Positions 1 to 8,754 of a DNA stretch of 64,000 bases are shown here, one piece after another. The position numbers and the translations under genes are program-made. Below the pieces are notes generated by a model. The model saw nothing but the letters and a program-made list of their open reading frames with translations. It had not been told where the DNA came from and did not search any database. Position 1 is the first letter of the stretch, and each line of letters starts with the position of its first letter. The stretch is from a virus. The stretch lies in the IMG/VR virus record IMGVR_UViG_3300013005_000001, positions 62,001 to 126,000 of that record; one strand, 5' to 3'.

Positions 1-149
1 GCTGGACTATGAGTTGCACTTCCAGTTCTAAAAACTCTAGCTACATCTCCACTAGCAAAAGCATCAGCTACATCTTTAGGTAAGTTTTCCCCAAAACGGG
101 GATCCATCCCTAGTGCAACCTGAAATAGATCTACTGGTTGTTTTGCCAT
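1..149 (-). CDS. Unknown protein, C-terminus cut off by window edge
   Basis: An open frame starts at an ATG at 147-149 and runs off the left edge without a stop (about 49 codons seen, beginning MAKQPVDLFQ). It is hydrophilic with no recognisable motif. It lies just downstream of the small zinc-ribbon gene in the same direction, so the two are probably co-transcribed. Confidence 0.55.
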   Translation of the reverse strand, partial: MAKQPVDLFQVALGMDPRFGENLPKDVADAFASGDVARVFRTGSATHSP

Positions 150-171
150 GGTTTAATCCTTTTAATTAAGA

Positions 172-390
172 TTATATTGATGCGGTTTCTTTAGCTGGGA
201 TACAAGTCCTGCAGCAATACATAGAGCTATTGTCTTCATATACTATACCTTTGACTAAACTTCTTTTGCAAGAAGGACAAACGAATGGTCTATCTGGAAC
301 ACCATAATACATTATAGCTTTTCCGGGAAGTTCTTTTTTAACTTCCTTTGTAGTTGTCACATTTCTTTTTGCTGGTTTTTTACCGGCCAT
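172..390 (-). CDS. Small zinc-ribbon protein
   Basis: A 72-residue Lys-rich protein with a C-terminal CPSC...CCRTC pattern, which is a likely four-cysteine zinc site. I place the start at the ATG at 390 rather than 405 because a GGAGGT Shine-Dalgarno sits five bases upstream of it. The role is unknown; such small zinc ribbons are common accessory phage proteins that bind nucleic acid or partner proteins. Confidence 0.6.
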   Translation of the reverse strand: MAGKKPAKRNVTTTKEVKKELPGKAIMYYGVPDRPFVCPSCKRSLVKGIVYEDNSSMYCCRTCIPAKETASI

Positions 391-466
391 AACATACCTC
401 CACATATTGGTTACTATTAGTATATAGTAAGTAAATTACTGCAAATACCTTCGAATTGGTGGCAAT

Positions 467-1855
467 ATGACGCAAAATAGAACATTTAATGTTGATGATT
501 ATATAAGGGTATCTCCATTTATAGAACAGGGCCCATACCGTGATTCGATACAAAATTTAACTGAACGCCTTAAAAAAGCTAGGCTAGAAAACTCTATAGC
601 AACAATAAGAAATGTTCAATCTACAAGATCATTAAGTCCATCTAGAGCAGCAAAAACTTTTGGGTCTGGAACATTAAGTGTAGGTCAAGTTTTAAACCAA
701 AGTTTTCCATCTTATGGACAGCTATTTGGAAAATCTATCTATGCATTTACAAGCCCGGAAGGATGGGATGATTCCATAGATCAAATTTTTGGAATGTTTG
801 GGTCTCTTAGTACCATGGACACAGCAGCTTTTCAAATGGCTCTTGATCCTAATGAAGTTCCGAAAAACGCCGGCGCTACAACCACGCATCAAGATGTAAT
901 GGAGGCATTAACAGGAGACGTAAGGCAAAAAACTAAACTTTTTTCTGGTGATCCTATTCCAGGAGAAACAGTAGGTGGAAAAGTAAAAATTTCAATTCCT
1001 AACCCTCAAGAAATATTTCATCTTAATATGACAAAACCGCCTGGTGGTGGGATTGGAGGTCCTAAAGCTGGATCAGTTCCAGATATTGAAAGAGAAGTAA
1101 AAATTACTGGACATGAACTAACTCACGTGTTAACAGCAGAGGCCGGAACAAGAAACGAAACACTTAAGCAAAATCTCGAGCAGTCTATTGTATCATTAAT
1201 GACTCCCGATAGAGAATCTCATATTAATAGTATCTTTCGTAAGCGCTTTGCTCTTATGACTAGATACCAAAAATTTTTAAAATCACAAGGATTAACCGAA
1301 GAAGAAATATCTGACAGAACTCCTTACACCTTAAAAGAAGATCGAAGTAAAAAAATAGCACAAAGGCTTTCTACATCTGTCGATCCAAAATTAAAACTGT
1401 CAATTAATTCTCCACAAATTCAAGAAATTTTACAAGGCGCAAGAACTTTTATGCACGAAAAAGTTATCGAAGAAGTAACTGCTGAAGTTGGTGGAAATTT
1501 AATCAGTTTAAGATCTGGAAATGTTGAAGATTTAGTTCAAAATATAAGTAAAATTGCTGGGGTAGGTTATTTTGCACCAAGTGCTTGGACTGGATATTCA
1601 AGTGGTGTGCTTGGTAAAGCTAAATCAACTTTAATTCAATTAGCAGATTCCGGCTTGTTAATGGGCGAAAAAGGAGAATCTATGACTAGTGAGGCAGTAG
1701 AACAATTCTTTGAAGCTTCTAAGCAATCTATTTTAGATTTTAGCGGCGCGGCATTTGCTGTTGGAATGGAAGACTCTATTTTATCGCTTCCCGACAGTAT
1801 GGATGGAAAATCTTTGAAAGAATTCAAACAGGCATATTTACGGAGCAATTCGTAA
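467..1855 (+). CDS. Metalloprotease-like protein with HELTH zinc motif
   Basis: A 462-residue protein carrying HELTH at residues 216-220, preceded by Gly and followed by V-L-T-A-E. This is the HExxH signature of zincin metallopeptidases, with two zinc-binding His and a catalytic Glu. The rest matches no family I recognise. It sits in a plus-strand block with Gly/Ala-rich proteins that look virion-associated, so an internal virion or maturation protease is possible (inference). The C-terminus is suspect: the last residues before the stop look out of frame, and coding-like sequence continues in another frame (see the entry at 1842-2330). The true protein may therefore be about 620 residues. Confidence 0.6.
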   Translation: MTQNRTFNVDDYIRVSPFIEQGPYRDSIQNLTERLKKARLENSIATIRNVQSTRSLSPSRAAKTFGSGTLSVGQVLNQSFPSYGQLFGKSIYAFTSPEGWDDSIDQIFGMFGSLSTMDTAAFQMALDPNEVPKNAGATTTHQDVMEALTGDVRQKTKLFSGDPIPGETVGGKVKISIPNPQEIFHLNMTKPPGGGIGGPKAGSVPDIEREVKITGHELTHVLTAEAGTRNETLKQNLEQSIVSLMTPDRESHINSIFRKRFALMTRYQKFLKSQGLTEEEISDRTPYTLKEDRSKKIAQRLSTSVDPKLKLSINSPQIQEILQGARTFMHEKVIEEVTAEVGGNLISLRSGNVEDLVQNISKIAGVGYFAPSAWTGYSSGVLGKAKSTLIQLADSGLLMGEKGESMTSEAVEQFFEASKQSILDFSGAAFAVGMEDSILSLPDSMDGKSLKEFKQAYLRSNS

Positions 1856-2330
1856 AAGAGTAAGGGAACAAGAAACTACCACAGAATATGTAAAGCGGAA
1901 ATGTCCCCGGCTATTCGAGGAGAACAGATTATAAAACTCGGAATAGAAAGTCTAACAAGAAATAAAAGTGCAGTAAAAATACCTAATGTTGGATATCAAA
2001 GAGCTTATATAGAATTAAAAACTGGAACATTAGCACCTGAAATAGATCATTTTGGAAGAGTAATTGATATAGCACCCATGATTGATACACCACCCTCTGG
2101 TCAGGGTGTAAGTGCAGTTGTTTCTAGTGCTACTGCTACTAGTCCATCTAACCAGACTATGAGAATGACGGAATCAATTCTTCGGAACTCCAAGAGTCTC
2201 AAAAAGAGTTCCTCAAAGCACATCTGCAGTATCCGAAGCAGTTGCTGCTGGCACTAAAGCTTCAAGAAAACTTGGTTCCTCAGCTGTTCAAGCTTTAAGA
2301 GGTACTAATTTTGGTAGACTATTTCGTTAA
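1842..2330 (+). pseudogene. Frame-broken continuation of the metalloprotease-like gene
   Basis: Coding-like sequence moves between frames here. Frame 3 gives GAIRKRVREQETTTEYVK from about 1842. The 1901 frame then gives a stretch beginning MSPAIRGEQIIKLGIES, and after about 2169 the coding character is again in frame 3, ending ...GTNFGRLFR with a stop at 2328-2330. An open frame from 1901 to 2257 exists, but its last 30 residues look like noise. The final stop shares its TTAA with the stop of the convergent gene at 2327, which supports frame 3 as the true end. Sequence errors, real decay or programmed shifts are all possible. Confidence 0.5.
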
Positions 2331-3337
2331 TCTCTCCACAGCCATTCAGGATGAGCCTTAGTCCACTCAACTGTAAGCTCTAAAGATCTCTCCAGTGCCA
2401 TTGGAGCAACCCATCCAGCATCAGCAAGCTTCTTTCCGTCAAGGGCATAGCGTAGGTCATGTCCCGGTCTTGTGGTATGGAAGTCCTCGAATATAAAATT
2501 CAATTCCTTGCCCCAGTACTTAGCTACAAGCTGAGCCATCTCAAGGTTATTAATCTCTTTCTCGCCCACAATATGATACTTATCTGGTCGATCTGAGTTT
2601 GGATAATGTGTAGCAGGTAGATTCTTTAGAATAAAGACGAGAGCATCTGCTTGATTTCTTGCGTGTAAATAAAAGCGTGAACCAATATTATCTGGAGTGC
2701 CATGGATTGTCATTGGTACATCTTTTTCAAGACAGTACATGATCTTTGGAATAAACTTCTCAGGATCCTGACGCTCACCAATAATATTCATGGTGTTAGT
2801 TATGACTACTGGAACGTCAAACGTTCTCCAATATGAGATACAAGCAGCTTCCTGTGCAGCTTTAGAGCCTGAGTATGGATTAGATGGCAGGATAGTGTCC
2901 CATTCCTTGTGGGCATATCCCTTGGGAGCAGGACCATAAACCTCATCTGTTGAGACATGTAGAAATACTTCTGGCTTAATCTTGCGTGCAAGCTCTAGCA
3001 TGTTAACGACCAATGCTACATTGTTCATGATGAATGGTGCTGGGTCTGTAATAGATCTATCTACGTGTGAATCAGATGCCATAGAAATAATATAATCAAT
3101 ATGACCCATGTCTTTAATCATTACATCAGAAAATGGAACAGTAAGATCATGAGTAATTAATTTAACTCTGTGCTTGTTTTCTTCCCAAGATTTAATGGAG
3201 GTAATTCTATCTGTTACTCCACGATGACGGAATGAATCGCTAATGACGACATCCCAGTCTGTTGTTTTAAAAATATGTTCTAGAGTGTGGTGTCCTACGA
3301 AACCACCTGCTCCTGTTAAAAATACTCTTTTATTCAC
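2327..3337 (-). CDS. NAD-dependent nucleotide-sugar dehydratase/epimerase (RmlB-like)
   Basis: A 336-residue extended short-chain dehydrogenase. The NAD-binding Rossmann motif is TGAGGFVG at residues 8-15, the catalytic Thr-Asp-Glu is in STDEVYG (130-132), and the Tyr-Lys pair is Y155 and K159 in PYSGSK. The TDE triad with YxxxK is typical of dTDP-glucose 4,6-dehydratase, which makes 4-keto-6-deoxy sugars. The length is normal. The start codon is GTG. In a phage this may serve glycosylation of DNA, virion or cell envelope (inference). A tRNA-Gly gene lies just upstream, and the stop overlaps that of the convergent plus-strand gene. Confidence 0.85.
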   Translation of the reverse strand: MNKRVFLTGAGGFVGHHTLEHIFKTTDWDVVISDSFRHRGVTDRITSIKSWEENKHRVKLITHDLTVPFSDVMIKDMGHIDYIISMASDSHVDRSITDPAPFIMNNVALVVNMLELARKIKPEVFLHVSTDEVYGPAPKGYAHKEWDTILPSNPYSGSKAAQEAACISYWRTFDVPVVITNTMNIIGERQDPEKFIPKIMYCLEKDVPMTIHGTPDNIGSRFYLHARNQADALVFILKNLPATHYPNSDRPDKYHIVGEKEINNLEMAQLVAKYWGKELNFIFEDFHTTRPGHDLRYALDGKKLADAGWVAPMALERSLELTVEWTKAHPEWLWRD

Positions 3338-3362
3338 TGTATTACTTTCTTGATTATTAGAT

Positions 3363-3438
<76 letters not shown>

Positions 3439-3545
3439 ATAGGTGGTACTAGTATACCATGGATATACTGAATATGATTTTCTTTTTGATAGGATTAATG
3501 CAAAGGTGGAGGGTTTATTGGACCCTATTAACTACCCCTGCAAAA

Positions 3546-3773
3546 TTAATTCTTATCATCTAGATCATAACCACCTAGTTTTACTGTAGCAGTAAACTCT
3601 TCTACTATGTCCATTATCTCATCCATTATAAATGGAAATTGCACCTTAGTATAAATGAATATATCATTCATTGCGTCAGCTATACGAAGAGCAGCCTTGT
3701 GAGTTTTTTCGTGTGGTAGATTTGCTTTAGAAATCGCTGCATAAACCTGCTTGTAGTTTTCAGTGTAAGTCAT
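3546..3773 (-). CDS. Small unknown protein, paralogue of the 39214 gene
   Basis: A 75-residue protein whose first 40 residues match the product at 39214-39411 in the pattern MxYTxxYxxxY...H...LRIxDAxND. Function is unknown. The start overlaps the end of the upstream gene (3760) by 14 bases, so translation is probably coupled. Confidence 0.6.
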   Translation of the reverse strand: MTYTENYKQVYAAISKANLPHEKTHKAALRIADAMNDIFIYTKVQFPFIMDEIMDIVEEFTATVKLGGYDLDDKN

Positions 3774-4161
3774 CTATTTCTTCTTTCGTTGGAGATAGCA
3801 TGGTAGCACTGACCAAAAGACTATCTGTAAATTTAAGGTCATATTTTAACCATAAGTCATATGTATTAACTTTAGTGCCAGGGGCATCAGGGTCTAAGTA
3901 TATACCCATGTAAACTTGAATGTGACCATGGTAATATATTTTTTCATAAGTTGATCTTACATCTTCCTCAAAGTCAATAAGATTAGAAGCATATATTCTA
4001 CCAGCATTGTCAATATAATATCGATCCAAGAAACAATCTAAGTCCTTTGTTTGAAACTCATCTTGATTGAAAGCTGCCTGTATATAAGGGACATACTTTT
4101 CAGGTATATAACTTGGAATTGGTAGTGGATAATCTATTTTAAAGTAATCAAACATTCCCAT
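3760..4161 (-). CDS. Phage protein of the 'MGMFD' type
   Basis: A 133-residue protein starting MGMFDYFK with FQTKDLDCFLDRYYID in the middle. I recognise this pattern from many phage hypothetical proteins, which have no known function. It is the first gene of a two-gene unit. A TATGATACAAT promoter-like sequence lies about 56 bases upstream. Confidence 0.6.
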   Translation of the reverse strand: MGMFDYFKIDYPLPIPSYIPEKYVPYIQAAFNQDEFQTKDLDCFLDRYYIDNAGRIYASNLIDFEEDVRSTYEKIYYHGHIQVYMGIYLDPDAPGTKVNTYDLWLKYDLKFTDSLLVSATMLSPTKEEIDDLH

Positions 4162-4216
4162 TATTTTCCTGCGATTTAAGGTCTAGGCTGCTAACCTGTG
4201 GATATAAAGCAATCAA

Positions 4217-4227
4217 ATTGTATCATA
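4217..4227 (-). promoter_or_regulatory. Candidate -10 element (TATGATACAAT)
   Basis: The minus strand reads TATGATACAAT in the divergent intergenic gap, upstream of the gene starting at 4161. The same GATACAAT core occurs before the lysin leader at 43553. No good -35 box is visible. Confidence 0.35.
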
Positions 4228-4282
4228 AAAAAAACATAAAAGATGAGTACTATTATAGAATAATAACCCAAAGGGAGAAACT

Positions 4283-5203
4283 ATGGCTAGTGTAAGAGGA
4301 ATTTCTGCAAGCATACTAGCCGGTAGCAGTGTGGGAGCTATGGGTTATGCTTATAATAGGAATAGCCAAGGCGGATATGCAGATGCACTTGGAGCAGGAA
4401 CTATTGGTATTGGCCTCGGAGCTGGAGCTTATAAAATTGCTCGTGGCGGTGGAAAATCTTTATCTAATGCTGAAGTCGCAAGACGTGGGGCCACTGCTAT
4501 AGAAAAAACTAGTGGCAGATTTAAAAAAGGTGGAATTGGTCTTGGTGCAGTAGGTGTAGGTGGAGCAGCTTATAGCTATCAACAGTTTCAACAGGGGGAT
4601 TATGGTCAAGCTGCAATAGGGGCAGGAGTGTCAGCTGTGGGCTTTACTGGAGCCGCAGGGATGCTTGGAGCCATGTCTAAGGGCAATAAGGTCTCTGGTG
4701 CTATCCGTTCTAGTTTAGATAGTGCAGATGAGGCCATGAAAGCCTCTAAAAAACTTGCAAATAGAGCAGACTTATTTAAGAAGCCAAGAAACGTTGGTTA
4801 CGGAACAGTTGCAGCTGGTGCATTAACTATGGTAGGGGGTTTTCAACAGGGTTCTATGGGAGGAATAGCTGCAGGAGCAGGAATCATGGCCTTAGGAGGC
4901 GGCATTGCTGCCATTGGTAGGAGTGGCATTTCTAGGAATATGGGCAAGTCAAACGCAGCAAAAAGAACAGCACTAGACCTAGAAGAAGACGCAGCTAGAG
5001 TAGCTAGAAAAGCTAAAGATTTTGGAACACGTCATCTTTCAACCACAACTGCAGCATCTGGAGCTGCAAGAAGGGCAGACAAAGCCCTATCAGAAAGCGT
5101 TACTCTATTAAGAAAGAGTAAGGCCGGCTATGGAGCTGCTGCTGTTATAGGGCTCGGAGCTGTGTCTGCTGGAGTGCTAGGTCATAGCATGGGATTATTC
5201 TAA
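4283..5203 (+). CDS. Gly/Ala-rich, glycine-zipper virion-like protein
   Basis: A 306-residue protein with three repeats of Gly/Ala-rich hydrophobic stretches (around residues 5-55, 80-130 and 170-210), plus a similar C-terminal segment, separated by basic helices. Such glycine-zipper segments can insert in membranes. It may be an internal virion or injection protein (inference). An AAAGGGAG ribosome site precedes the ATG, and the next gene begins directly after the stop. Confidence 0.55.
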   Translation: MASVRGISASILAGSSVGAMGYAYNRNSQGGYADALGAGTIGIGLGAGAYKIARGGGKSLSNAEVARRGATAIEKTSGRFKKGGIGLGAVGVGGAAYSYQQFQQGDYGQAAIGAGVSAVGFTGAAGMLGAMSKGNKVSGAIRSSLDSADEAMKASKKLANRADLFKKPRNVGYGTVAAGALTMVGGFQQGSMGGIAAGAGIMALGGGIAAIGRSGISRNMGKSNAAKRTALDLEEDAARVARKAKDFGTRHLSTTTAASGAARRADKALSESVTLLRKSKAGYGAAAVIGLGAVSAGVLGHSMGLF

Positions 5204-5362
5204 ATGGGCTTCTTTGATAAATTAAAGAAGGGTCTAGGCATAGGTGATCTTGGTCCACTTGGGCTTTCGGGAATGCTAGAGTCTATACATAGTGAATTAC
5301 AAAGTTCACAAACTGCTGTAGAGGCTGCAGCTAGCCGGTGTGTCACAAACATTTACAAATGA
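5204..5362 (+). CDS. Short ORF, likely 5' end of a frame-broken gene
   Basis: The ATG follows the stop of the previous gene immediately. The frame gives MGFFDKLKKGLGIGDLG and about 52 residues, but the last ten look out of frame. Removing one base near 5334 would join it to the 360-residue frame that begins with a GTG at 5340, giving one protein of about 405 residues. Confidence 0.45.
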   Translation: MGFFDKLKKGLGIGDLGPLGLSGMLESIHSELQSSQTAVEAAASRCVTNIYK

Positions 5363-6422
5363 TGTTGTTTATCCCAACTTAAATCCTCGTGTACCTACAC
5401 CTGTTCCAGAGTTAGATACAAAACCTATAGAAAAATTCTTGCAAGACATTGGTAGAATTTCAAACCCAGATGAGTTTTCTGAAGCTGAAGCCTTGCATCC
5501 GTTACAAAGAGGTAAAAAAGTATTCTTTTATCATGCCTCTACATCTCCAATAGCACCTCATTTAATGATCCATCCTCAAGTCAAGCAGGCTATAGATAAT
5601 TTATTTAATGCAGGAATTATTAAAACAGAAGAATTGGAAGCTGCAAAAAATCCAGAAACACTTTTGAAGATTATTAGTGAAAGGGTTGAAGGTACACCCT
5701 TTGCAGAAAGGCACAGCCTTCATATAAAAAGAGTTACTGATTTTCTAAGCGGAGAATCTCAACAAGACGCTGCCTCAGTCTTTCATGCTGGAACCCTATC
5801 TTCTGCTCGTGAAAGAATGGGAGTTTATCCTTCTGGAACTGAAATTTTCTTACACGCATATGAAGTGGACTCAAGTATGATGGATCCAATAATCCATGAT
5901 GACATAGAGGTAGGTAGCCTAGGATATGGTGGGTCAAAAAATTCTATGTTTCGTCAGAGATTAAATACTAGCCTTCAAAGAGGAGATCGCAATATATCCG
6001 GCAGAAAACCAATTGAAGCATTAGGCGAAGTTGAATCAACCATAACAGATACAATAGCTACGGGAAAAAAGGTTGCACTTTCTGGCCAAGTACACCCCTA
6101 TAGAAATGCTGTGGAAGACGCAGGTAATGTGTCTGTTTCAATACCAAGAACTGCAATAGGTTCTTCAGTTAGATATTCCGGCGCAGTCGATATGACCCCC
6201 GTAGGGAGTGCTGATATCTTTGATGAATTCGTTAGAAAGCCGATCATAGCAGCAAGAACAGCTCTTGGCACGCTTGGTGCAAAAGTATCTTCTGCTGCAG
6301 ATGAGATAACTGAAAGTGCAGGTCCTGTACAAAGGGTGACTAGAAGGATCGGTGTTATGAGCAGGGGTACATTGGCTAAAGTGATTGAGGCAGGAGAAAC
6401 TGCAGCTAGAGTAATGAGATAA
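5340..6422 (+). CDS. Unknown protein, probably continuing from 5204
   Basis: A 360-residue frame whose only early start is a GTG with no good ribosome site. This favours it being the continuation of the 5204 frame after a one-base shift. It contains VFFYHASTSP near residue 60 and a second FHAGT motif. These faintly resemble the His-containing start of ADP-ribosyltransferase-like folds, but I would not assign that function. Its neighbours suggest a virion-associated protein. Confidence 0.5.
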   Translation: MSQTFTNDVVYPNLNPRVPTPVPELDTKPIEKFLQDIGRISNPDEFSEAEALHPLQRGKKVFFYHASTSPIAPHLMIHPQVKQAIDNLFNAGIIKTEELEAAKNPETLLKIISERVEGTPFAERHSLHIKRVTDFLSGESQQDAASVFHAGTLSSARERMGVYPSGTEIFLHAYEVDSSMMDPIIHDDIEVGSLGYGGSKNSMFRQRLNTSLQRGDRNISGRKPIEALGEVESTITDTIATGKKVALSGQVHPYRNAVEDAGNVSVSIPRTAIGSSVRYSGAVDMTPVGSADIFDEFVRKPIIAARTALGTLGAKVSSAADEITESAGPVQRVTRRIGVMSRGTLAKVIEAGETAARVMR

Positions 6423-6491
6423 TTTTCGGCAATTTAAGGGCCTAGAAATAAAAAAATATTACTATATATAATAGTTTAAACAGGAGTCATT

Positions 6492-6827
6492 ATGGGAATT
6501 AAACTATCTAAAAATGATATGAAAATAATTGCTACAAGTGGTGGAATGATAGCTGGAGGACATGTAGCAAGCAGTGCAAGTGGAGATAGTGGACCAGTTG
6601 GAATAGCTGGTACCGCTACAAAAATGACAGGCATGATGGGGCTTAGTTATGTTGGAGCTCATGAAACTCTTCAAATGATGGGCATGGGTAGCAAGATTCA
6701 AATGAAAAAGTATGGACAAGACGCAAAAAGAATGGGTGGAGCAATTAGTTCTTCTGCTAGAAGAGCAGCACCAGGATTAAAACTTCTTGCTGGAAAGATA
6801 GCTCAAGGAGCTAATCAAATAATATAG
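6492..6827 (+). CDS. Small Gly/Met-rich membrane-associated protein
   Basis: A 111-residue protein with two Gly/Ala/Met-rich hydrophobic stretches (about 14-35 and 40-60) and a basic C-terminal helix. CAGGAG precedes the ATG, and a TATAAT-like sequence lies near 6466. It is the last plus-strand gene. Its composition resembles the 4283 product, suggesting a shared virion or membrane role. Confidence 0.5.
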   Translation: MGIKLSKNDMKIIATSGGMIAGGHVASSASGDSGPVGIAGTATKMTGMMGLSYVGAHETLQMMGMGSKIQMKKYGQDAKRMGGAISSSARRAAPGLKLLAGKIAQGANQII

Positions 6828-6947
6828 TTCTATTTTGTACTAGAAAAAAAGATTTAAATTCCCAGGTGCTAAGAAAAACCTAAAAGGGAATTGGGGCTAA
6901 AAATTTTTTTCCAATTTTACCCTATATAGGTATTTTAAAAACTATTT

Positions 6948-7100
6948 TTATTTATCATCTTTTGGAGATGGACCAAAGTACTTAATTACAATAGCTTCAG
7001 CTTCTTCTTCGGTTCTTCCGTGATCAAGGACTTCGTGTCGCATATAGAAATGCACGTAATTACCTTGCTCGTCTTTATCGGTCCATTTAGGCTGTGTCAT
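6948..7100 (-). CDS. Small acidic protein, 50 aa
   Basis: The ATG at 7098-7100 has an AAGGA ribosome site four to eight bases upstream and opens a 50-codon frame (MTQPKWTDKD...). It is acidic in the middle (TEEEAEA), with no family recognised. It is the most downstream gene of the long minus-strand series. Confidence 0.55.
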   Translation of the reverse strand: MTQPKWTDKDEQGNYVHFYMRHEVLDHGRTEEEAEAIVIKYFGPSPKDDK

Positions 7101-7119
7101 GATTATTTCCTTTTAAATG

Positions 7120-7344
7120 CTATTCAGCAATTTCTGTATAATTATATTCTTCACGCAAAGTAGCTATTTGAAGCTTAAGTGCTTCGTTTTCTAATTCTAA
7201 TTTTTTAGATTGATCTACCCAGAATTTGATAAGTTGTCTTTGATTAGCTATTGTTTCAGATTGAGTAAGATCAGGTTGATCTTGATTAATAGGATGACGC
7301 TTTAATTTTTTAATTACTTCTGTAATTGGATTATGATGTGTCAT
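7120..7344 (-). CDS. Small coiled-coil protein
   Basis: A 74-residue protein whose C-terminal half (about 35-68) is a Leu/Glu-rich heptad-like helix. Its start overlaps the stop of the 7341 gene by four bases (ATGA type), so the genes are coupled. Function unknown. Confidence 0.5.
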   Translation of the reverse strand: MTHHNPITEVIKKLKRHPINQDQPDLTQSETIANQRQLIKFWVDQSKKLELENEALKLQIATLREEYNYTEIAE

Positions 7345-7544
7345 TTTTTTCCTAAATCTTTTATTATACGGACAAAGAACTCTTCAACGGTAATGTCTGC
7401 AGACATAGCTGCAAGTGTTATTCTTAAAAAGTCTCTATCATTAAACTTAACAGTACAAATCTTCTTATCATTAGACTGAAGTCTAAATACAACTTTGTGT
7501 TTTTTGCGGTTTTTAATCTTTGAAATAATCATCTTCGTCTTCAA
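7341..7544 (-). CDS. Small basic protein
   Basis: A 67-residue protein, basic at its N-terminus (KIKNRKKHKV), with a mixed alpha/beta pattern after it. It overlaps the genes on both sides, in an operon of very small genes. No family recognised. Confidence 0.5.
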   Translation of the reverse strand: MKTKMIISKIKNRKKHKVVFRLQSNDKKICTVKFNDRDFLRITLAAMSADITVEEFFVRIIKDLGKK

Positions 7545-7716
7545 CTACTTCAAAGCAATCATCACAATACCATACTTTGTACATTTTATTAACTGTGATA
7601 AGATCGGTGTATCCACCTTGATTTTCATTAAATGGATTCTTGCAGTTATTGCAAAAATCATTGTGTATTTCGTCTAGTGCTCTAATCATGGCATCTCGCA
7701 TTTCTTTATGATCCAT
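7513..7716 (-). CDS. Small zinc-ribbon protein, acidic tail
   Basis: A 67-residue protein with CNNC and CDDC pairs about 27 residues apart, then a strongly acidic end (EDEDDYF). The two CxxC knuckles suggest a zinc ribbon. It overlaps the next gene upstream by 11 bases. Confidence 0.55.
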   Translation of the reverse strand: MDHKEMRDAMIRALDEIHNDFCNNCKNPFNENQGGYTDLITVNKMYKVWYCDDCFEVVEDEDDYFKD

Positions 7717-7903
7717 CAGATGGAACTCCCCATTCTTGGCTTATCACCTGACATCTCTGTTTACATACAGGACAGGATGGGTTTGAATATTGTCCCCACA
7801 TAGAATGTGCTGGTACTTGTCCACAAGAACACTCTAGTATTACTTCAGGGCCCCAAGTTCTAATCAATCTATCTTTAGATTCAGAAGATATATTTCTTCT
7901 CAT
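7706..7903 (-). CDS. Small zinc-ribbon protein
   Basis: A 65-residue protein with ECSCGQ near residue 25 and CPVCKQRC near residue 45, a likely zinc-binding fold. It sits among other small zinc ribbons (7513, 9197). Function unknown. Confidence 0.55.
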   Translation of the reverse strand: MRRNISSESKDRLIRTWGPEVILECSCGQVPAHSMWGQYSNPSCPVCKQRCQVISQEWGVPSDGS

Positions 7904-7904
7904 A

Positions 7905-8342
7905 TCAAGATAGATCGTGGTTATGTGGAAAGTCCCATATTTCTTTAGAAGAAGGATTAATTCTCTTATTGTACTTATCTTGAATAGATCTTTTTCTTAA
8001 AGAAATAAGCTTATGAATAGGAGCATGCAAAGAAGGCCAATGTGTACTAAGGCTATCCATAACTTTAGTAAAAGCAATATCAGCACTAGTATAATTAGGA
8101 TCTATAGCTTTAGTTGCAAGAGCTTTATAAATATAATAAAGCTGTTCTTTTTCAGCAGGGGTTAAACTAAACCAACCTTCAGTATCTTTAGATGCATACG
8201 AAGAAGTAATGGTAACAGAACCAGTATAAGGATTAGAGGTTGTTGTCTGAGGAGCAGGTTTAGGGATAATAGTTTTTCTACTATCAGCAAGTTTGCTTAT
8301 AGAATTAGCTAAGTTATTTATAGCGTTAACTAAAGATTTCAT
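7905..8342 (-). CDS. Unknown protein, 145 aa
   Basis: I set the start at the ATG at 8342 because GGAG lies six bases before it; an ATG four codons upstream lacks a site. The N-terminal 25 residues form an amphipathic helix. A Thr/Pro-rich linker and a helical basic domain follow. No family recognised. Confidence 0.5.
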   Translation of the reverse strand: MKSLVNAINNLANSISKLADSRKTIIPKPAPQTTTSNPYTGSVTITSSYASKDTEGWFSLTPAEKEQLYYIYKALATKAIDPNYTSADIAFTKVMDSLSTHWPSLHAPIHKLISLRKRSIQDKYNKRINPSSKEIWDFPHNHDLS

Positions 8343-8362
8343 ATTTTTCTCCATTAAATTAA

Positions 8363-8536
8363 TCAGGTGTAACCGCGAGCTAAAGCATTTTCTAGTCTAT
8401 GGATTTCTTGCTCACGATGAAGAGCAATTAATTTCCATTCATCAAGATCCATTTGAAGAATCTCAATTTTGGCAACAGCGCATTCAGGGCATTTAGTGAC
8501 CCAGGCTAAAAGGTCTTCTTTACTTTGGCTCATAGG
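8363..8536 (-). CDS. Small unknown protein
   Basis: A 57-residue protein (MSQSKEDLLAW...) with one CPEC and a helical C-terminal half. GGAGAA upstream of the ATG at 8536 decides the start over a longer frame. It overlaps the end of the upstream gene by 17 bases. Confidence 0.5.
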   Translation of the reverse strand, partial: PMSQSKEDLLAWVTKCPECAVAKIEILQMDLDEWKLIALHREQEIHRLENALARGYT

Positions 8537-8750
8537 GTTTTCTCCACATAGAAGGAGAGTGTGCACTCTCAACGTTTAGTTTATGCTCCGTGTCCTCGTA
8601 AAGACGAATCATATGCATACAAGGATCTGATCCTTCAGCAAATTGATTATCTTCTTCTTCGGTCATAGGAAAGCTGTCATGAGTATAGCATACAGCTGGT
8701 CCACACCAATTGTTATCTAAGCCTATTCTAATCCATTCGTCAAAATTCAT
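8520..8750 (-). CDS. Small phage protein (WCGP/DPCMH type)
   Basis: A 76-residue protein with WCGPAVCYTHD, an acidic EEEDNQF stretch and DPCMHMIRLYE. I recognise this pattern from short conserved proteins in actinobacteriophages; no function is known. The Cys/His spacing could bind a metal. Confidence 0.55.
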   Translation of the reverse strand: MNFDEWIRIGLDNNWCGPAVCYTHDSFPMTEEEDNQFAEGSDPCMHMIRLYEDTEHKLNVESAHSPSMWRKPYEPK

Positions 8751-8754
8751 AATA

